A stretch of DNA of 64,000 nucleotides, taken from Heliocidaris tuberculata (Eukaryota; Echinodermata; Echinoidea; Camarodonta; Echinometridae). Position numbers and translations under genes: made by a program. This document shows, piece by piece, positions 38,691 to 50,372 of this stretch. Below the pieces are notes generated by a model that made no database searches, was not told the DNA's origin, and worked only from the letters and a program-made list of their open reading frames with translations. The stretch lies in the NCBI GenBank assembly GCA_025618425.1, contig CM046836.1, positions 11,586,061 through 11,650,060 of the forward strand, in the 5' to 3' direction. The first letter of the stretch is position 1. Each line of letters opens with the position of its first letter.

Positions 38691-39470
38691 TAAGAAAACT
38701 GAAATAATTCGCAGTCTTTTCGTGTGCATAAAAGAGAGATTTAAAAAAAATGAGTGCAGCGGAAGCAACAGCTATAGTAAAGATAAATATAAGAGAACCA
38801 GTGTATTTAGCTGAGATATAGAGAGAATGAGAGAGAGACAGAGAGAGAGGGAAAAAATGAGAGAGAGAATAAGAGAGAGAGATTCGGAGAGGAAAGATAG
38901 AGAGATAACAAGAAAATTATTAAAAAATACAATGACCTAAAAGTTGTGTATAAAAGAGAGTGTGTAAGATGAGAAACAAACATATCGGACGGTCTTATAT
39001 ACACCGTCACAGTCAGCCACCTTACGGCATCAAGCATGCAGTAAATAGGACCTCATCATAAATACATGACATAAGGCAGAACATGTCAATGCTCCTTCAC
39101 TATATATAGCTCCTTCCAAAATGAGACGAAATTGGATGGAGGATTGGCCCGGGAATTGTGATGAGCTTCTTGCATGCTTCATCCAACCCCTTTCACACCT
39201 ACGTGCTCATTTCTATTTACCGAGTCACCTGCACGATTTACATTGCACATGGTCTGGTAGAAAATAAAAAAAAGGAAAGTGATTAATGGTGAAATTGGAA
39301 GGAAGCAGAGGAGGAATCATGAAAGACGAATGTTAGCATGAAAGGTAGTGTCGTTACGTTCATATCTTCACAAGATTGGATTATCAAGAAAAACCATAAG
39401 GATATGCACCCCATAAAAAACCATCCCGCTTTGCGTGAATTAAGCCACATCATTACACGCTCAATACTCA

Positions 39471-39644
39471 AGTGTTAAATCACCATTTAAAAGGGCCGAG
39501 GAGTGATCACTTTTTCAAAAAGGAAGATTAACACTTTAAACATGCTGGATCCAACACAGTACAGGTTTTATATAAAGGTTTAAAAGGTTGATCTGCCATT
39601 TTGAAAAAAAAGTGGTCACTCCTCGGCCCTTGTGATTTAACACT
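39471..39644. mobile_element. Palindromic MITE-like element, 174 bp
   Basis: The left arm agtgttaaatcacc...agggccgaggagtga pairs with the right arm tcactcctcggccct...tgtgatttaacact, about 45 bp each, with small internal differences. Non-coding middle. Flanks contain tacagtgta-like sequence on the right only. Confidence 0.8.
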
Positions 39645-40547
39645 ATTTTTTACAGTGTACAAATACCCCTTATACATGTATGTTAAAGGTTTAGTGACGT
39701 CTTTTTATGAGAGAGAGAGACAGTGAAAAGGAACCTCACATTGTTAACTCTTACTTTCTTACTCTTTTCAAAGTTATACCATGCTGTTACAAACTAAGAA
39801 GAAGAAGGAGAAATGGTTGAATCGATATTACGTTATATCTTGAAAGACATTTCCGATAATTGAAAAATGGCGCCTCTTTCCTTTCGGGCCATTTTCGATT
39901 TATAGATATCATGAAATGTGCTCGTTATTCCTTTTTGGCTTTGATTTAATTTCTCTCTTTACACCCCTAGCCGCCTCAGGGTCTTCAGATATATGCATTT
40001 TTGTCACAAGCAGACGTCAAGGATATATTTCTTAGGGCATGTAGGGATAAGTCCAATTAGATTTCGTTATTGCTGAAAGCTGTCATCTATATAGTCATTA
40101 AAATATAGTCGCTTGCTATATAGTATCTAAAGGACTATATTTTCGAACCTATAACAATGATCCCCTTGAAAAGATATAAAGAAAATCTGTCTTTGGAAAC
40201 TTTCACTGTTTTTACTGTCAGAGGAAAAGATCATTTTGTAGAACCTGTGCACAAAAGCTACCTGTCGATAGACTTAGTAGCAAGGTTTACTGTTTCTCTT
40301 ATTAAAAAAAAAATAGGTTTGACGGTATTATTTTTTTATGGGTGTATGTCCATCTTTGCGTTATAGTACCATTGCTACATGTTTTCCTTTTTTCACCCAG
40401 TAGGCAAAGCCAGTCATCTTTCACAAGGGTGTTTTGATGCTTGGCGTGAAAGGGCAAACCACTCGAGGTGTCTTAGAGCGTCAAGCTGCATAAGATCTTT
40501 AACCTTGCATCTTTTATCTGACTGACTGAATGCCTAGCTAGTTAACG

Positions 40548-40738
40548 CAGTGGCGAAGCGCGCGTGGGTCCAGTCAATGAGGGCCACTGGTTTCATGGGA
40601 AAGGAGGGGGGGGGGGGGGGACACCAGACTTACTACGTGAAAGGAATGCTAGACAACAAGGCCATCATGTAAATAGATGGTGAATTATTTTCTTTTCACG
40701 CTGCCTTAACCCTATCCCTTTTCTTTTGCTCTCATTCG

Positions 40739-40787
<49 letters not shown>

Positions 40788-40836
40788 TTGACATTTTGAG
40801 GGGCACGCACCCCGCTCCCCTATAGCTACGCCGCTG
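40548..40836 (+). mobile_element. CAGTGGCG-type hAT-like MITE, older copy
   Basis: The left end cagtggcgaagc pairs with the right end gctacgccgctg. Inside are a G-run near 40606-40620, a ggacaccagacttac block similar to the 47434 element, and (CT)n at 40740-40784. The 8-bp flanks do not match, so it is old. Confidence 0.6.
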
Positions 40837-41277
40837 AGAAGCTGCATCCCACATTTAGCTAGCAGGCACAGAAAGTAAGAAGTGTTTCTTTCCAAGCCGG
40901 TGCCTACCAGAAGAAAAGGAACAGCGACAGTGTTTCACCGGGCTAAAATGAATATTTCAGTTCCGTATTGGGAATTTATACCGAATTAGCCTTGGTGATC
41001 TTCAGCGGGGAATGTGTTGTTTTCGTTAAAAGACAAACGCAGAGAATCTCCAAATAGCAACCATCGTGAAAGGCAGATTATGCATACACACGATACTGAA
41101 TTCTTGCATTTATAAATATTTCAAACACGAACTGCCGGAAAGGTTATATGCATGTACCGTAGTTATATGAGATATCGTAGAAATTTCGTATGACGCCCCT
41201 TTTTTTATTTTTATTTTTTGAAGAAAAAGAAAAGGTCGAACATTTTTGTTTGACTTTCTCATCACGCCCCGTCGTCT

Positions 41278-41660
41278 CTTAAAGATAAAGTTGAGTTCTG
41301 GTCTTGAGACTGAATTGTGAAAGATACTGTTTCAAAACAATTGGGAAAGGTTGATTATATAGCACATATTGGTGTATGCTGTAAGGTTTTGGAATCACCA
41401 AAATGATAAGAAATTGACTCATTCCTGCTGATAGTCACATGCACTGCACAGAGAAATGTGTATATGGGAGTACACAAAAATGTTCAACCCGAACATTTCA
41501 GCTGTTTCTTGTCATATTTTTAATGTGAGAGCATTTGAAGAGCAATCTTTTTCGGTGGACATATTTACTATGATAATCTTCCAAACTAACATAAAAAGAA
41601 TGAGAAAGCTCACAAATTATTTTTTACCATTCCCAAAACTCAAGCTTGCCTTTATACCAA
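41278..41660 (+). mobile_element. Dispersed repeat family, copy 2
   Basis: It starts ttaaagataaagttgagttc and contains caattgggaaaggttgatta, aagagcaatctttttcgg and gagaaagctcacaaatta. Each is matched in the inverted copy at 42834-43300. An overlapping ORF at 41456-41821 is unlikely to be real. Confidence 0.75.
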
Positions 41661-42833
41661 GGAATTTAATATTTATCTTTTTTTTCTCTCTCAAAACGAG
41701 TGAATTTTTTATAGAAATTATTTCAAACTTATCTGTTTGCAAACCGCATTGGAACATTTTGAGCCGTATTGGCAAATACCCAAAATATATTTTATTAAAT
41801 GTCTGTCTGGACAGGGCATAAAGAATGCTCTGTAGTCATGATAGTTATGGAAAGTTTTATTTTTCGTCGCTAGATTTTACTAACACTGTATGAAAAAGAT
41901 AATGTCGTATCTCTACACATGAAAAGTTTAACCACTGACATGACTGAAATGTTGATATTGGGAGCATGATTAGATATGGCATGGTTATAAAGAGACAAAT
42001 ATATAAATGTATGCCGTGACAGGGCTTTATTATATTTCACAGTGCATATTAAATCTCAGTTTCGTTACTAAACTTCTGCCCCTTCTTTTGTGTCGTTTTG
42101 TACAGGTATAACACAGCTAGGGCAGTCCTTCAGGCGCGGATTTACGAACGCATATTCTAAGCTTTGGGAGCACACGAATTGAAGGTAATTTGGTGTTCTG
42201 ATTAGAGTCACGACATGAATTTTCCCTATGGTTTTTAATCTAAAAAATGTATTCTCGTAGGACATAAAAGCGAATTAAGTTCAGAACCCTGGCTAGTGCA
42301 TCCGACCATTAAACATTTTTTAAAAGTAAACCATTACTACCACATTGCATGTACGAAAAACGTGATATAAACTTTATATTCGTGTCACGATGATTATCAT
42401 CTTGCTATTCTGAAATACGTGTTCAATAATTCAATCACCTGATGTTCTTTTATACGTTACATACTGTAGCCTAAATAAGTTACCCTTGAGATATAATTAT
42501 ACATATATATCTGTCGTGATATTTTTTTAAAAATCAAATCCATTCCAATCAACAAAGTATTCCTTCGTTCACAATACATCGTATACGATATATCCAGAAT
42601 ATATTTCAGCAAAACGTTATCCAGACATAACAAGATATACTAGATGGATGAGTGGGTAGATAGACAGACAAATAGATCGATTTAGACTATAGATAGATCA
42701 GGAGGATGGGTAAATGGAACAAGAAAAGTGAAAGCTGTAGTAGGCCCTATTCATGCTATTTGGCATAAAAGTGTGTCTATGGTCATGGTGGGGATGGATT
42801 ATTCAAGTTAAATATAGTGAATCTTTCATGAGC

Positions 42834-43300
42834 TTTAAAGAGCAGGTTAAGTTCTGGTAAAGATGAAAGATGATTAAAAAAAAAAAACCTTTTCATTCTT
42901 TTGTTGTTGTTGTTGTTGATAGTTTTAAAAAATCCCTTTTTCATTCTTTTTTTTGTTGTTGTTGTTGATAGTGTGGAAGAATATCACAGAGGAAATGTCC
43001 CCTGAAAAAGATTACTCTTCCAATGCCCTCATATTTAATATATGACAAATATATCTGCTAATTTTGCACCCAACTTTCATGCCATATTGTGTGTGTGTAG
43101 TCCCATTACTACATATTTCTGTGTGCAAAGCTTGTGACTTTCAGCAAGACTGAGTATTTTTTAAATGATTGTGATGATTCCAAACCTCACAGTATATGCC
43201 TGTTCTTATGTAGTACATAATCAACTTTTCCCAACTGCATGCTTCCAGACAATTTCTTTTAAAGTGTAATCGCATGACCAGAACTCAAATTTATCTTAAA
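42834..43300 (-). mobile_element. Dispersed repeat family, copy 3 (inverted)
   Basis: The left end tttaaagagcaggttaagtt and the right end (reverse complement tttaagataaatttgagttc) are imperfect inverted repeats, suggesting a non-autonomous TIR element of about 467 bp. An internal duplication of a (TTG)n-containing block lies at about 42885-42970. It directly abuts the element starting at 43296. Confidence 0.75.
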
Positions 43301-44090
43301 GGTCCCCTGCAACCCAAATGCAGGTTGATTCCTGTTGATGTGCAGGGATGCATACAACTTATATTTTTTTATTCAAACATCTAAATATGTTTCATAATTT
43401 AAAAAAAATATTTTTATAATCATTTTCTCAAACATGCTAACCTCCACCCTAAAAAAATGCCCCAGATCTCATTCCTGCAATGACATCATATGTCAATCAT
43501 TAGTGAGCTAAGGAAAGACAGTGATTGTAGCTTTGCCAGAGATGACCATCTATTATAATAGACCATACAATGCATACATAGGAGTTGCTATGTTAGACAT
43601 GCTGTAGCATCACTGGGAAAAGAATGGTAATGAGGATCTTTTGTTTGAAATCATGCAATTCAGCATGTGCTGAGCTGGGGGAAGTTACATTCCACTGTCT
43701 GTTGTAGAATGTTAGTGTAGCTGACTGATGATTGACAGATGATGTCATTGCAGGAATGAGATCTGGGCCCCGTTGCATAAAACTTACCATTAACGGTAAC
43801 TTTGCCATCAACGGTAACTTCCATGGAAACCATGAATTTGATTGGCTGTTGAGTGATGTTACCATGGTAGTTACCATTGATAGCTGAGTTACCATTAATG
43901 GTAAGTTTTATGCAACGGGGCCCTGGAGCTTTTTTTAGGGTGGAGATTAGGAGGTTGGGAAAAATATTTCAAAAAAACGTTTAAAAATCTATGAAACATA
44001 TCTAGATGTTTGAATAACAGAATATTAGTTGTATGCATCCCTACGTATCAACAGCAATATACTTGCATTTGTTTTGCAGGGGCCTTTTAA
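43296..44090. mobile_element. Large palindromic element with long inverted arms
   Basis: The left arm (about 43296-43505) and the right arm (about 43727-44090, excluding an insertion) are reverse complements with moderate divergence. Shared blocks include aggtcccctgcaa, ggatgcatacaact, aacatctaaatatgtttcat, ctccaccctaaaaaaa and agatctcattcctgcaatga. A second palindrome at 43765-43923 interrupts the right arm. No coding capacity. Confidence 0.85.
43765..43923. mobile_element. Nested palindromic MITE, GGGCCCCGTTGCAT ends
   Basis: The left end gggccccgttgcataaaact and the right end agttttatgcaacggggccc are exact reverse complements. The inverted match goes on through taccattaa(c/t)ggtaac. It splits the arm of the larger element between atctgg and agcttttttta, so it inserted later. 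Confidence 0.92.
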
Positions 44091-44338
44091 ATAAGATCGA
44101 TTCTTATTCGTAATACATTTAAAATGACCCTTCTTTATATCACAATGTGTAGAGTATGATTTTGCCGGATTGCCTTGCAGATACACCTGCGCACGCTCTA
44201 TATGGGGTCCATAGTTTATCAAAACAGCATTTATTCCACCAATTCATAAACAACCCTTGGCGTTTGGTGGTAATGATATGGTATTTTTCGTGATGTGTAC
44301 GATGCCTTGGGAATTTTGAAGGAGTGAGAGGGAGGGAA

Positions 44339-44341
<3 letters not shown>

Positions 44342-44382
<41 letters not shown>

Positions 44383-44792
44383 TGTGTGTGTGTGTATTTT
44401 TCTTTGGCAGTGATATTAGCATGTCCCGATAGAGCCTTGTGAATTTCAAAAGAGAGATAGAGTGATGGAGAGAGAGAGAGAGAGAGAGAGAAGGGGTGTG
44501 CAGACGTATCAATACAAAATAAGGTTGAGTTAGACATCTGATGGACAAACAGAAAGAAATATACATGTTTATTTGAGAAAAAGAAAAAGAAATAGTGCGA
44601 GAGACGAAAATAAAGAGTAAAGAGACAGAGAGACATGGAGACTGTTAGGCAGAGACAGAGAGATAGTGAGTGAGAGATAGAAAAATGGAGAGAGAGACAG
44701 AGAGAAACACCCCACACACAGACAAACAGAGAGAAAAAAAAGAGAAAGACAAACAGAAGAGTCAGAAAGAAAGACAGAGAGAGACAGAGAGG

Positions 44793-44834
<42 letters not shown>

Positions 44835-44880
44835 CAGAGAGGCAGAGGTGAGAGAGAGAGAGAGAGAGAGAGAGAAAGAA
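44342..44880. repeat. GA-rich domain with (GA)n, (GT)n and (TA)n microsatellites
   Basis: (GA)n at 44342-44380 and 44467-44492, (GT)n near 44381-44394, (TA)n at 44795-44832, and (GA)n at 44846-44876. The long ORF of 274 codons on the minus strand reads Ser/Leu/Tyr/Ile repeats and is an artefact. Confidence 0.95.
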
Positions 44881-45659
44881 GGCGGAAAACAGAGACAAAG
44901 ACATGACGTGACCTCGACGCATCTCAAAGCATTACAACTCAAATGACAACATATCACCGTCGGTGGCGCAAAAATCCATATAAAGGAAATGAGCCGTTTG
45001 ACATGAGTTATACCCGACAATGAAGACGATGCATGCGTTACTAATGAGTCGCTCTTCCTATTCTCCAAATTCCAAGGTGCCCCATTTATTGCACAAAACT
45101 AGACATTTCATCAATAATTCAATTCTTTCACAAGCATTCTTCTGCGGCGAAAGTTCACATTAATGACTCCCTTCCCTGTGGTTGCTTGTATATTTATGGA
45201 GCTTTTAAAGTAACCACAATATGAAATGTGTTTTGGAAGTTCTAAATGTTTGAAATGATAGTTATAGGGGGATTGTCATGAAAATAAGATACATTAAACA
45301 AAAGGGCAATCTTCTGACCCATTTCCTATTTTTCCATGCATACTCCAGGGTAAATCTTTTTAAAAAAATAATTTTGCGATTCAAAAAGACCTCAAGCAAG
45401 ACTTCAACATCTTCAGTAGATAGAAAATTACTTTTTAACAAGTCCTTCGCTTTTAAAAAATGGGATGTATGTTTGTTTGTCAGTTCCTGTGTGTATCACA
45501 CTTTCTCTGATGATATATATTTATAAATCTTTTTCTCTCTCTCCCTTCAAATTATCTCCCTCCTACTCTGTCAATACGCCTTTCGGATAAAACAACATTG
45601 AACACATTGACATGATAATCATTTAATATAGTTTGGTATTATATTGATTTATTGTTATA

Positions 45660-46082
45660 CAAACATGTAACAATTTCCCACCCCCCCCTTTCTTTTATTT
45701 TTTTGTTCTTCTTCTTCTCTTTCGTCTTTTTCGTTTCTTTACTCCACTCTCTGAGCTTTGCTCTCCTTGTACGTTTAGTAAATCTGATACTTCTAATCCG
45801 TCTCGCTTTTTTATTGCATCCCAATCGAAATTACTTACTCTATACGGGAGCCTAATCATTTACAAGCAATGCTTTTTATTTAGGCTCCCCACATTTTACC
45901 CTTTTTCTTCTTTTTGCAAGTCATTCGTATATCTCGCAAACTTTCTACCTATCTACTGTACATTGTACTTGATTTGAGTTCTTTTCCACTGTTTTGAAAT
46001 GGACAAATATGCTTGTAAAATCATTTTTGTAAAAATTGTTTTGATGTAAAAGTGGAACAAATAAAACTTCAAACTTCAAACA
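45660..46082 (+). mobile_element. Possible 3' tail of a non-LTR retrotransposon
   Basis: The stretch ends aataaaacttcaaacttcaaac, a short tandem tail after AATAAA-like sequence, as in CR1/L2-type elements. A hairpin gggagcctaa.../...ttaggctccc lies near 45847-45889. No reverse transcriptase coding was found, so only the tail is suggested. Confidence 0.4.
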
Positions 46083-46490
46083 ACATTATGAAGCTCAAGA
46101 GCTAAAAAAATATTGACTTTACCAAGTGGAATTTAGATATTACAAACAAATCTACACCAACATGTGAGACATTCAGTGTTCAAGATGACAGATGATGTGC
46201 CAGTTTGCTTGTCGTTAATGCTTGCATCATTGTCCTTATGTTGCATAGTGTTTTTAGATCAAATCAAGAGAAAGTAAAACCAGAAAATAAGAACAGAAAA
46301 GACGAACGATGCAAAGATGTGAACGGCTTTGTGTGATCTCATGTATGCAGATAGAGAGCCGCGGCCTCCGGAGTAAAATGGCGCAAATAAGTCATGGTTT
46401 TCGCTCGACATCACTGCTCCTTGAATGAATAGGGCAGCATCACCTTAACATCTTAAATTGAACATCATCCCTGTCAAGATTGAGATGGAG

Positions 46491-46985
46491 ATACAGAGAG
46501 AGAGAGAGAGGGGGGGGGGGGGGAGAAGAGAGGAAGGACAGAAAGAGAAGAGAGGAAAGGGAAAGACAGAAAGAGTAGAGAAAAGAAGAGGGTGATACAG
46601 AGAGAGAGAGAGGGGGGGGGGGGGAGAGAAGAGAGGAAGGACAGAAAGAGAAGAGAGGAAAGGGAAAGACAGAAAGAGTAGAGAAAAGAAGAGGGTGATA
46701 CAGAGAGAGAGAGAGGGGGGGGGGATAGGGGAAATAGGTAGATAGGAAGAAAAATGGGAGAAAGAGGGATAGAGTTAGTGAGAAAAGAGAGGAGTTGTGA
46801 TAGATATGTAATGGGAAGGACAGAGGGATTCACACGCGGAAAGAGTGGAAGAGATATGAAAATGGCAAATAAAGAGGAATAGACACTGATAGATGAGAAG
46901 ATAAAGGAGAGATGGAGACTGAAAGAGGCAGAGAGCGAAACAGAGTGAAACAGATAGAGAGAGAAAGAGAGAGAGGGGGGGGGGA
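46491..46985. repeat. Minisatellite (103-104 bp unit) in GA/G-rich sequence
   Basis: Two almost identical units, 46491-46594 and 46595-46697, plus the start of a third. Each begins atacagagagagag with a G-run and contains aggaaggacagaaagagaag. GA-rich sequence with another G-run continues to about 46985. Confidence 0.92.
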
Positions 46986-47433
46986 TTGGAGAGAGTAAGA
47001 AGGGAGAAGAGGAGAGGAGGAGAGAGGGGTTGGCTGATATATAATTGATACGAATGGGATAGGATCATCTCGTAAAATAATGAGCTTTATGGGCGGGCAT
47101 CATAAGAGACGCAACAGACGTATTAGAATATTAAGTAACTATTTCATTAATGATACCCTCCCCCTTCCATCGACTACTTCACCATTCTCCATGAGAGCTT
47201 GTCTTTACACCAGAGCACACAGATCTGCAAATGCATTTTGGTGTACCACAAACACCTAATCCTTATTTTCTTTCTCTTGTTCCGTTTGGTCATTATCTTT
47301 GAATTTTGTCGTTGTCTGCTTTTTCAGTAATGGGTCGTTGTAAAGGTCGAACATACTTGACTTATCAAGTGTATTAACTTTAGAGTAGAAGGGTAGTACA
47401 AGAAGTTAAGGAGGGAACAGGATGACCTCTGAT

Positions 47434-47692
47434 CAGTGGCATATCGTGAGTCGAGCCATTGAGGGTGGGGGGGGGGGGCACCAGTTTTACTTGGTAAATT
47501 CAATGCGAATTTACAAGCTCACTGATTAAGGGGAGGGTGCGGGAAGGGTTCCCATAGTATTCTTTTCTCGTCTTTTCCCCCTTCTCTCTTTCCTTTTCTC
47601 CCTTTCTCTCTTTTCTTTCTTTTTTCCACAATTCGATGGGGGGGGGGGGGGGGGACACGTGCCGCTCGTGCCCCCTTGTTTCTGCGCCACTG
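47434..47692 (+). mobile_element. hAT-like MITE with 8-bp target duplication
   Basis: The left end cagtggcatatcg and the right end tctgcgccactg are weak inverted repeats of the CAGTGGCG type. The flanks are a perfect 8-bp direct repeat, cctctgat, at 47426-47433 and 47693-47700. The 259-bp body has G-runs near each end and a CT-rich core. It is related to 26362 and 40548. Confidence 0.85.
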
Positions 47693-48162
47693 CCTCTGAT
47701 GCTGAGGAGGATGAAGATGAGGAGAAGATGCAAATACTCCGAATAAAAAACAGTGTAAACAGGGAATGCCCCTTTTTACCCTGCGGTACCATCTTCGCTC
47801 GCACTTTCGACTACTCCGACCGATGGCATGCATTTCAATTACTGCGACGAACAGGCAAAGGGGCAAGAACTTTACCGTTCTCGCTTTTTAGTCTGCCGCA
47901 TAAAGGATTTTAGAGTGTGTAGATGAAGAAAAGGGTAGAGGGTTATACGGAGTGAGTACAGCCCGGGGGTGCATCACCGACACGTTCTATTTTGGTCTTG
48001 TCATTTTCAACCCAGTGGCATGCATTAGAGAGATAGAAGAGCGACCCCCCGTGTGATCAGCATCGTCGTGATCGTGTCGCATACTGAGTGAGAAAGGAAG
48101 GCAGATCATTCCCCTGATAGTCTAGATAGCTGGAAATGAGAGGAGTAGTATGAGGGGGGGGG

Positions 48163-48498
48163 GGGGGGGGGGGTCGGGCTAACCCGGCACTAGGGCGAAC
48201 TCGGCACTGCGCGGTGACTATGTTTCAAGAGTTGAAGTCGACGCTACGCACCGTACCGTTTTTATTTTTAGCCTTAAATTTCATGTTTTGTATGATTTTA
48301 CTTCTTGAAATTTTCACCATTACTTCTTTACTAATCATTTATACATTGATATCAAATAATTGTGAATTTAGGTTTTTTTGAAATGTGCAATTAATGCGAA
48401 ATTCAAGTATTTGCGATCAATTCAACTCTCTCGGCTCACTCGGCCGCGATTTTCCGCCAAGGCCGAGTTCGCCCTAGTGCCGAGTTAGCCCGGATCCG
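48163..48498. mobile_element. TIR element with about 31-bp inverted ends
   Basis: The left arm gggctaacccggcactaggg continues as cgaactcggc. The right arm, reverse complemented, is gggctaactcggcactaggg then cgaactcggc. The flanks gtatgaggg occur on both sides (near 48149 and 48497), a candidate target duplication. A 20-base G-run sits at the left end. Confidence 0.82.
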
Positions 48499-49439
48499 TA
48501 TGAGGGTGGGTGAAGGGATCCAGAGAGAGAGAGAGAGAGAGAGAGGGAGGGGGGGGGGGGGGGGGCGTGGGGGAGGGGTTGTAAGTCCATGTGTCTCCCC
48601 GTCATCTCTCAACCCTCATATCATGCGGATGGAAGAGTGGATTTGAACTAAGTGGGGGGGGGGGGGGGGGGGGGGTAGCATACCTCCTTTTACATGACAT
48701 AATTATAATGTAGGTATGCTTATTCGTTTTCCTCTGGCAAGATGGTTAGAATATGAAAAAGAGATAAAAGAAAGCTCTGTTATTTCCATGATCATGTTTC
48801 TTGATACATGTAGCTGGAAAGAGAGCGAGAGGCAGAGAAGGTGGAGGGGTTTAGGGAAATACTCGAATGATTAGAACGTAGGGGTGAACGGATATGGCAG
48901 AAGGAAAGAGCACTTTTCCGCCGTCTGATTACAGATTAAAAAAAAAAAGAATCATGTAAGGTAAGTGGATGTGGGTTTCATTTTCGCTGAGCTTTCAAAA
49001 GAATTAAAAAAATCAGAAATGGGGCTTACATTTTAGGCCTACATGCTATCAAAAGGGCGTGAATGACGAGTGGAACCCTTCTTTTTGACTCGTATGCATT
49101 TAGTCAATCGAACTTTCATTTCAGACTGGCAGGCCAGTTCGGTTGATGAACTTGTCACTATTTGATGACGATTGAAAGGGATGCGATCCCTTGTTATCCA
49201 GCCCCCTATCAGCTCGCCAGTGGCCACGTAACCTGGTCATCACCTGACATTGACAGTGACATGACATGACGTGACCTTTGGCACCCGCAGGCTTAATGCC
49301 TCATCAAACCAATTACTGCCATGTAGGAGACGTGACAACAATTCTTAGACATGTGCTGAGAGACGAACGGCAGGGAGGGGGCGGGAGGGGGCAGCGTGCC
49401 GGTCGGTAAGCGACGTCAGTACCCCCAAGTGGGCGCTGC
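48499..49439. other. Gene-free stretch with GA and G-runs
   Basis: (GA)n at about 48521-48545, then a G-run, and another G-run of over 20 at 48653-48676. No coding signal. Confidence 0.5.
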
Positions 49440-50372
49440 ATTTTAATTAGGATTTTAAAAAATCTTCCTAACTATTCACCAAGAGAAAGGTATCGACAGT
49501 TAAAGAGAGAAGTAAAGAAGAAAATTAAATCTAATTATAAATTGGAATGATCTTTGTACTGAATTACACGTGAAGTGTAATAGACTTATTGGTATTATAC
49601 GGAGGAACTTTGTTGACTGTCCAAAATCTGTTTAAAAAAATCTTTATTAATTTTTAGTATACGCTCACGTTTGGATTATTGTTATATATAGCATGGGAAC
49701 CATATAGAGATTCACATAAACAATTGGTCGAACGAATTAAAAAACGTTATGTAAGAATGATGTGCAAAGACTGGAGCAGTAGTTATGATACATTATTACA
49801 AAAATCAATTATGATAAATTAGAGAATAGACGAAAGTACCTCCGACTTGTGTTTTATTATAAGCTTGTTAATGGTTTAATAGATATAGGACATAAAAATA
49901 GGTGCACACCTGCGAACTGAATTGGAAGAAACGATCATAACTTAAAGATGCATGTACTCTTCGAAAGAACAGATTATAGTATGAACTCATTTTATCATAA
50001 AAACTATAAATGATTGGAACAAACTTCCGAAGTATGTAGTCAATATGAAAACTCTTAGCATGTTTAATAAAGCGTTATTAAAGTAGCCATCTCAACCCAT
50101 ACAGTAAATTTCACAAATGCTTTACCTCAACTTAGCAATTTTGTACTCTGCAATACTATAATGATTTTGCTTGCAGTCATCACTATTGACTATCGTTTAC
50201 CATGTTTACATCTTTTAAATAATACCTTGTGCAATATGCATGTTTATGATATTGAATTCAGTCGTTTTTCATTTCCCGGAAACAGACTTGTATGGGTTTG
50301 ATCGAACCTTTTCATGTTTTTCAGAGACATGTTTTTATAATGTCCGAATAAATTCAAATCAAATCAAACAAC
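49440..50372 (+). pseudogene. Non-LTR retrotransposon 3' fragment (reverse transcriptase C-terminal part), dead
   Basis: Broken frames read CNRLIGIIRRNFVDCPKS, RSRLDYCY, WEPYRDSHKQLVERIKKRY, CKDWSSSYDTLLQKS and LENRRKYLRLVFYYKLVNG, typical of the region after the reverse transcriptase core in jockey/CR1-type elements. Stops and frameshifts separate the pieces. An upstream patch YRQLKREVKKKIKSNY may be the linker before the RT domain, implying that the RT core is deleted. The 3' end is AATAAA followed by an (AAATC)n tail at about 50345-50370. The clade is uncertain. Confidence 0.75.

Noticed and set aside
44244..45068. 274-codon minus-strand ORF
   Set aside because: Made of Ser/Leu and Tyr/Ile repeats from (GA)n and (TA)n, with no conserved segment.
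46474..47068. Ser/Leu/Pro-rich ORFs
   Set aside because: Translation of GA/G-rich minisatellite sequence on the minus strand.
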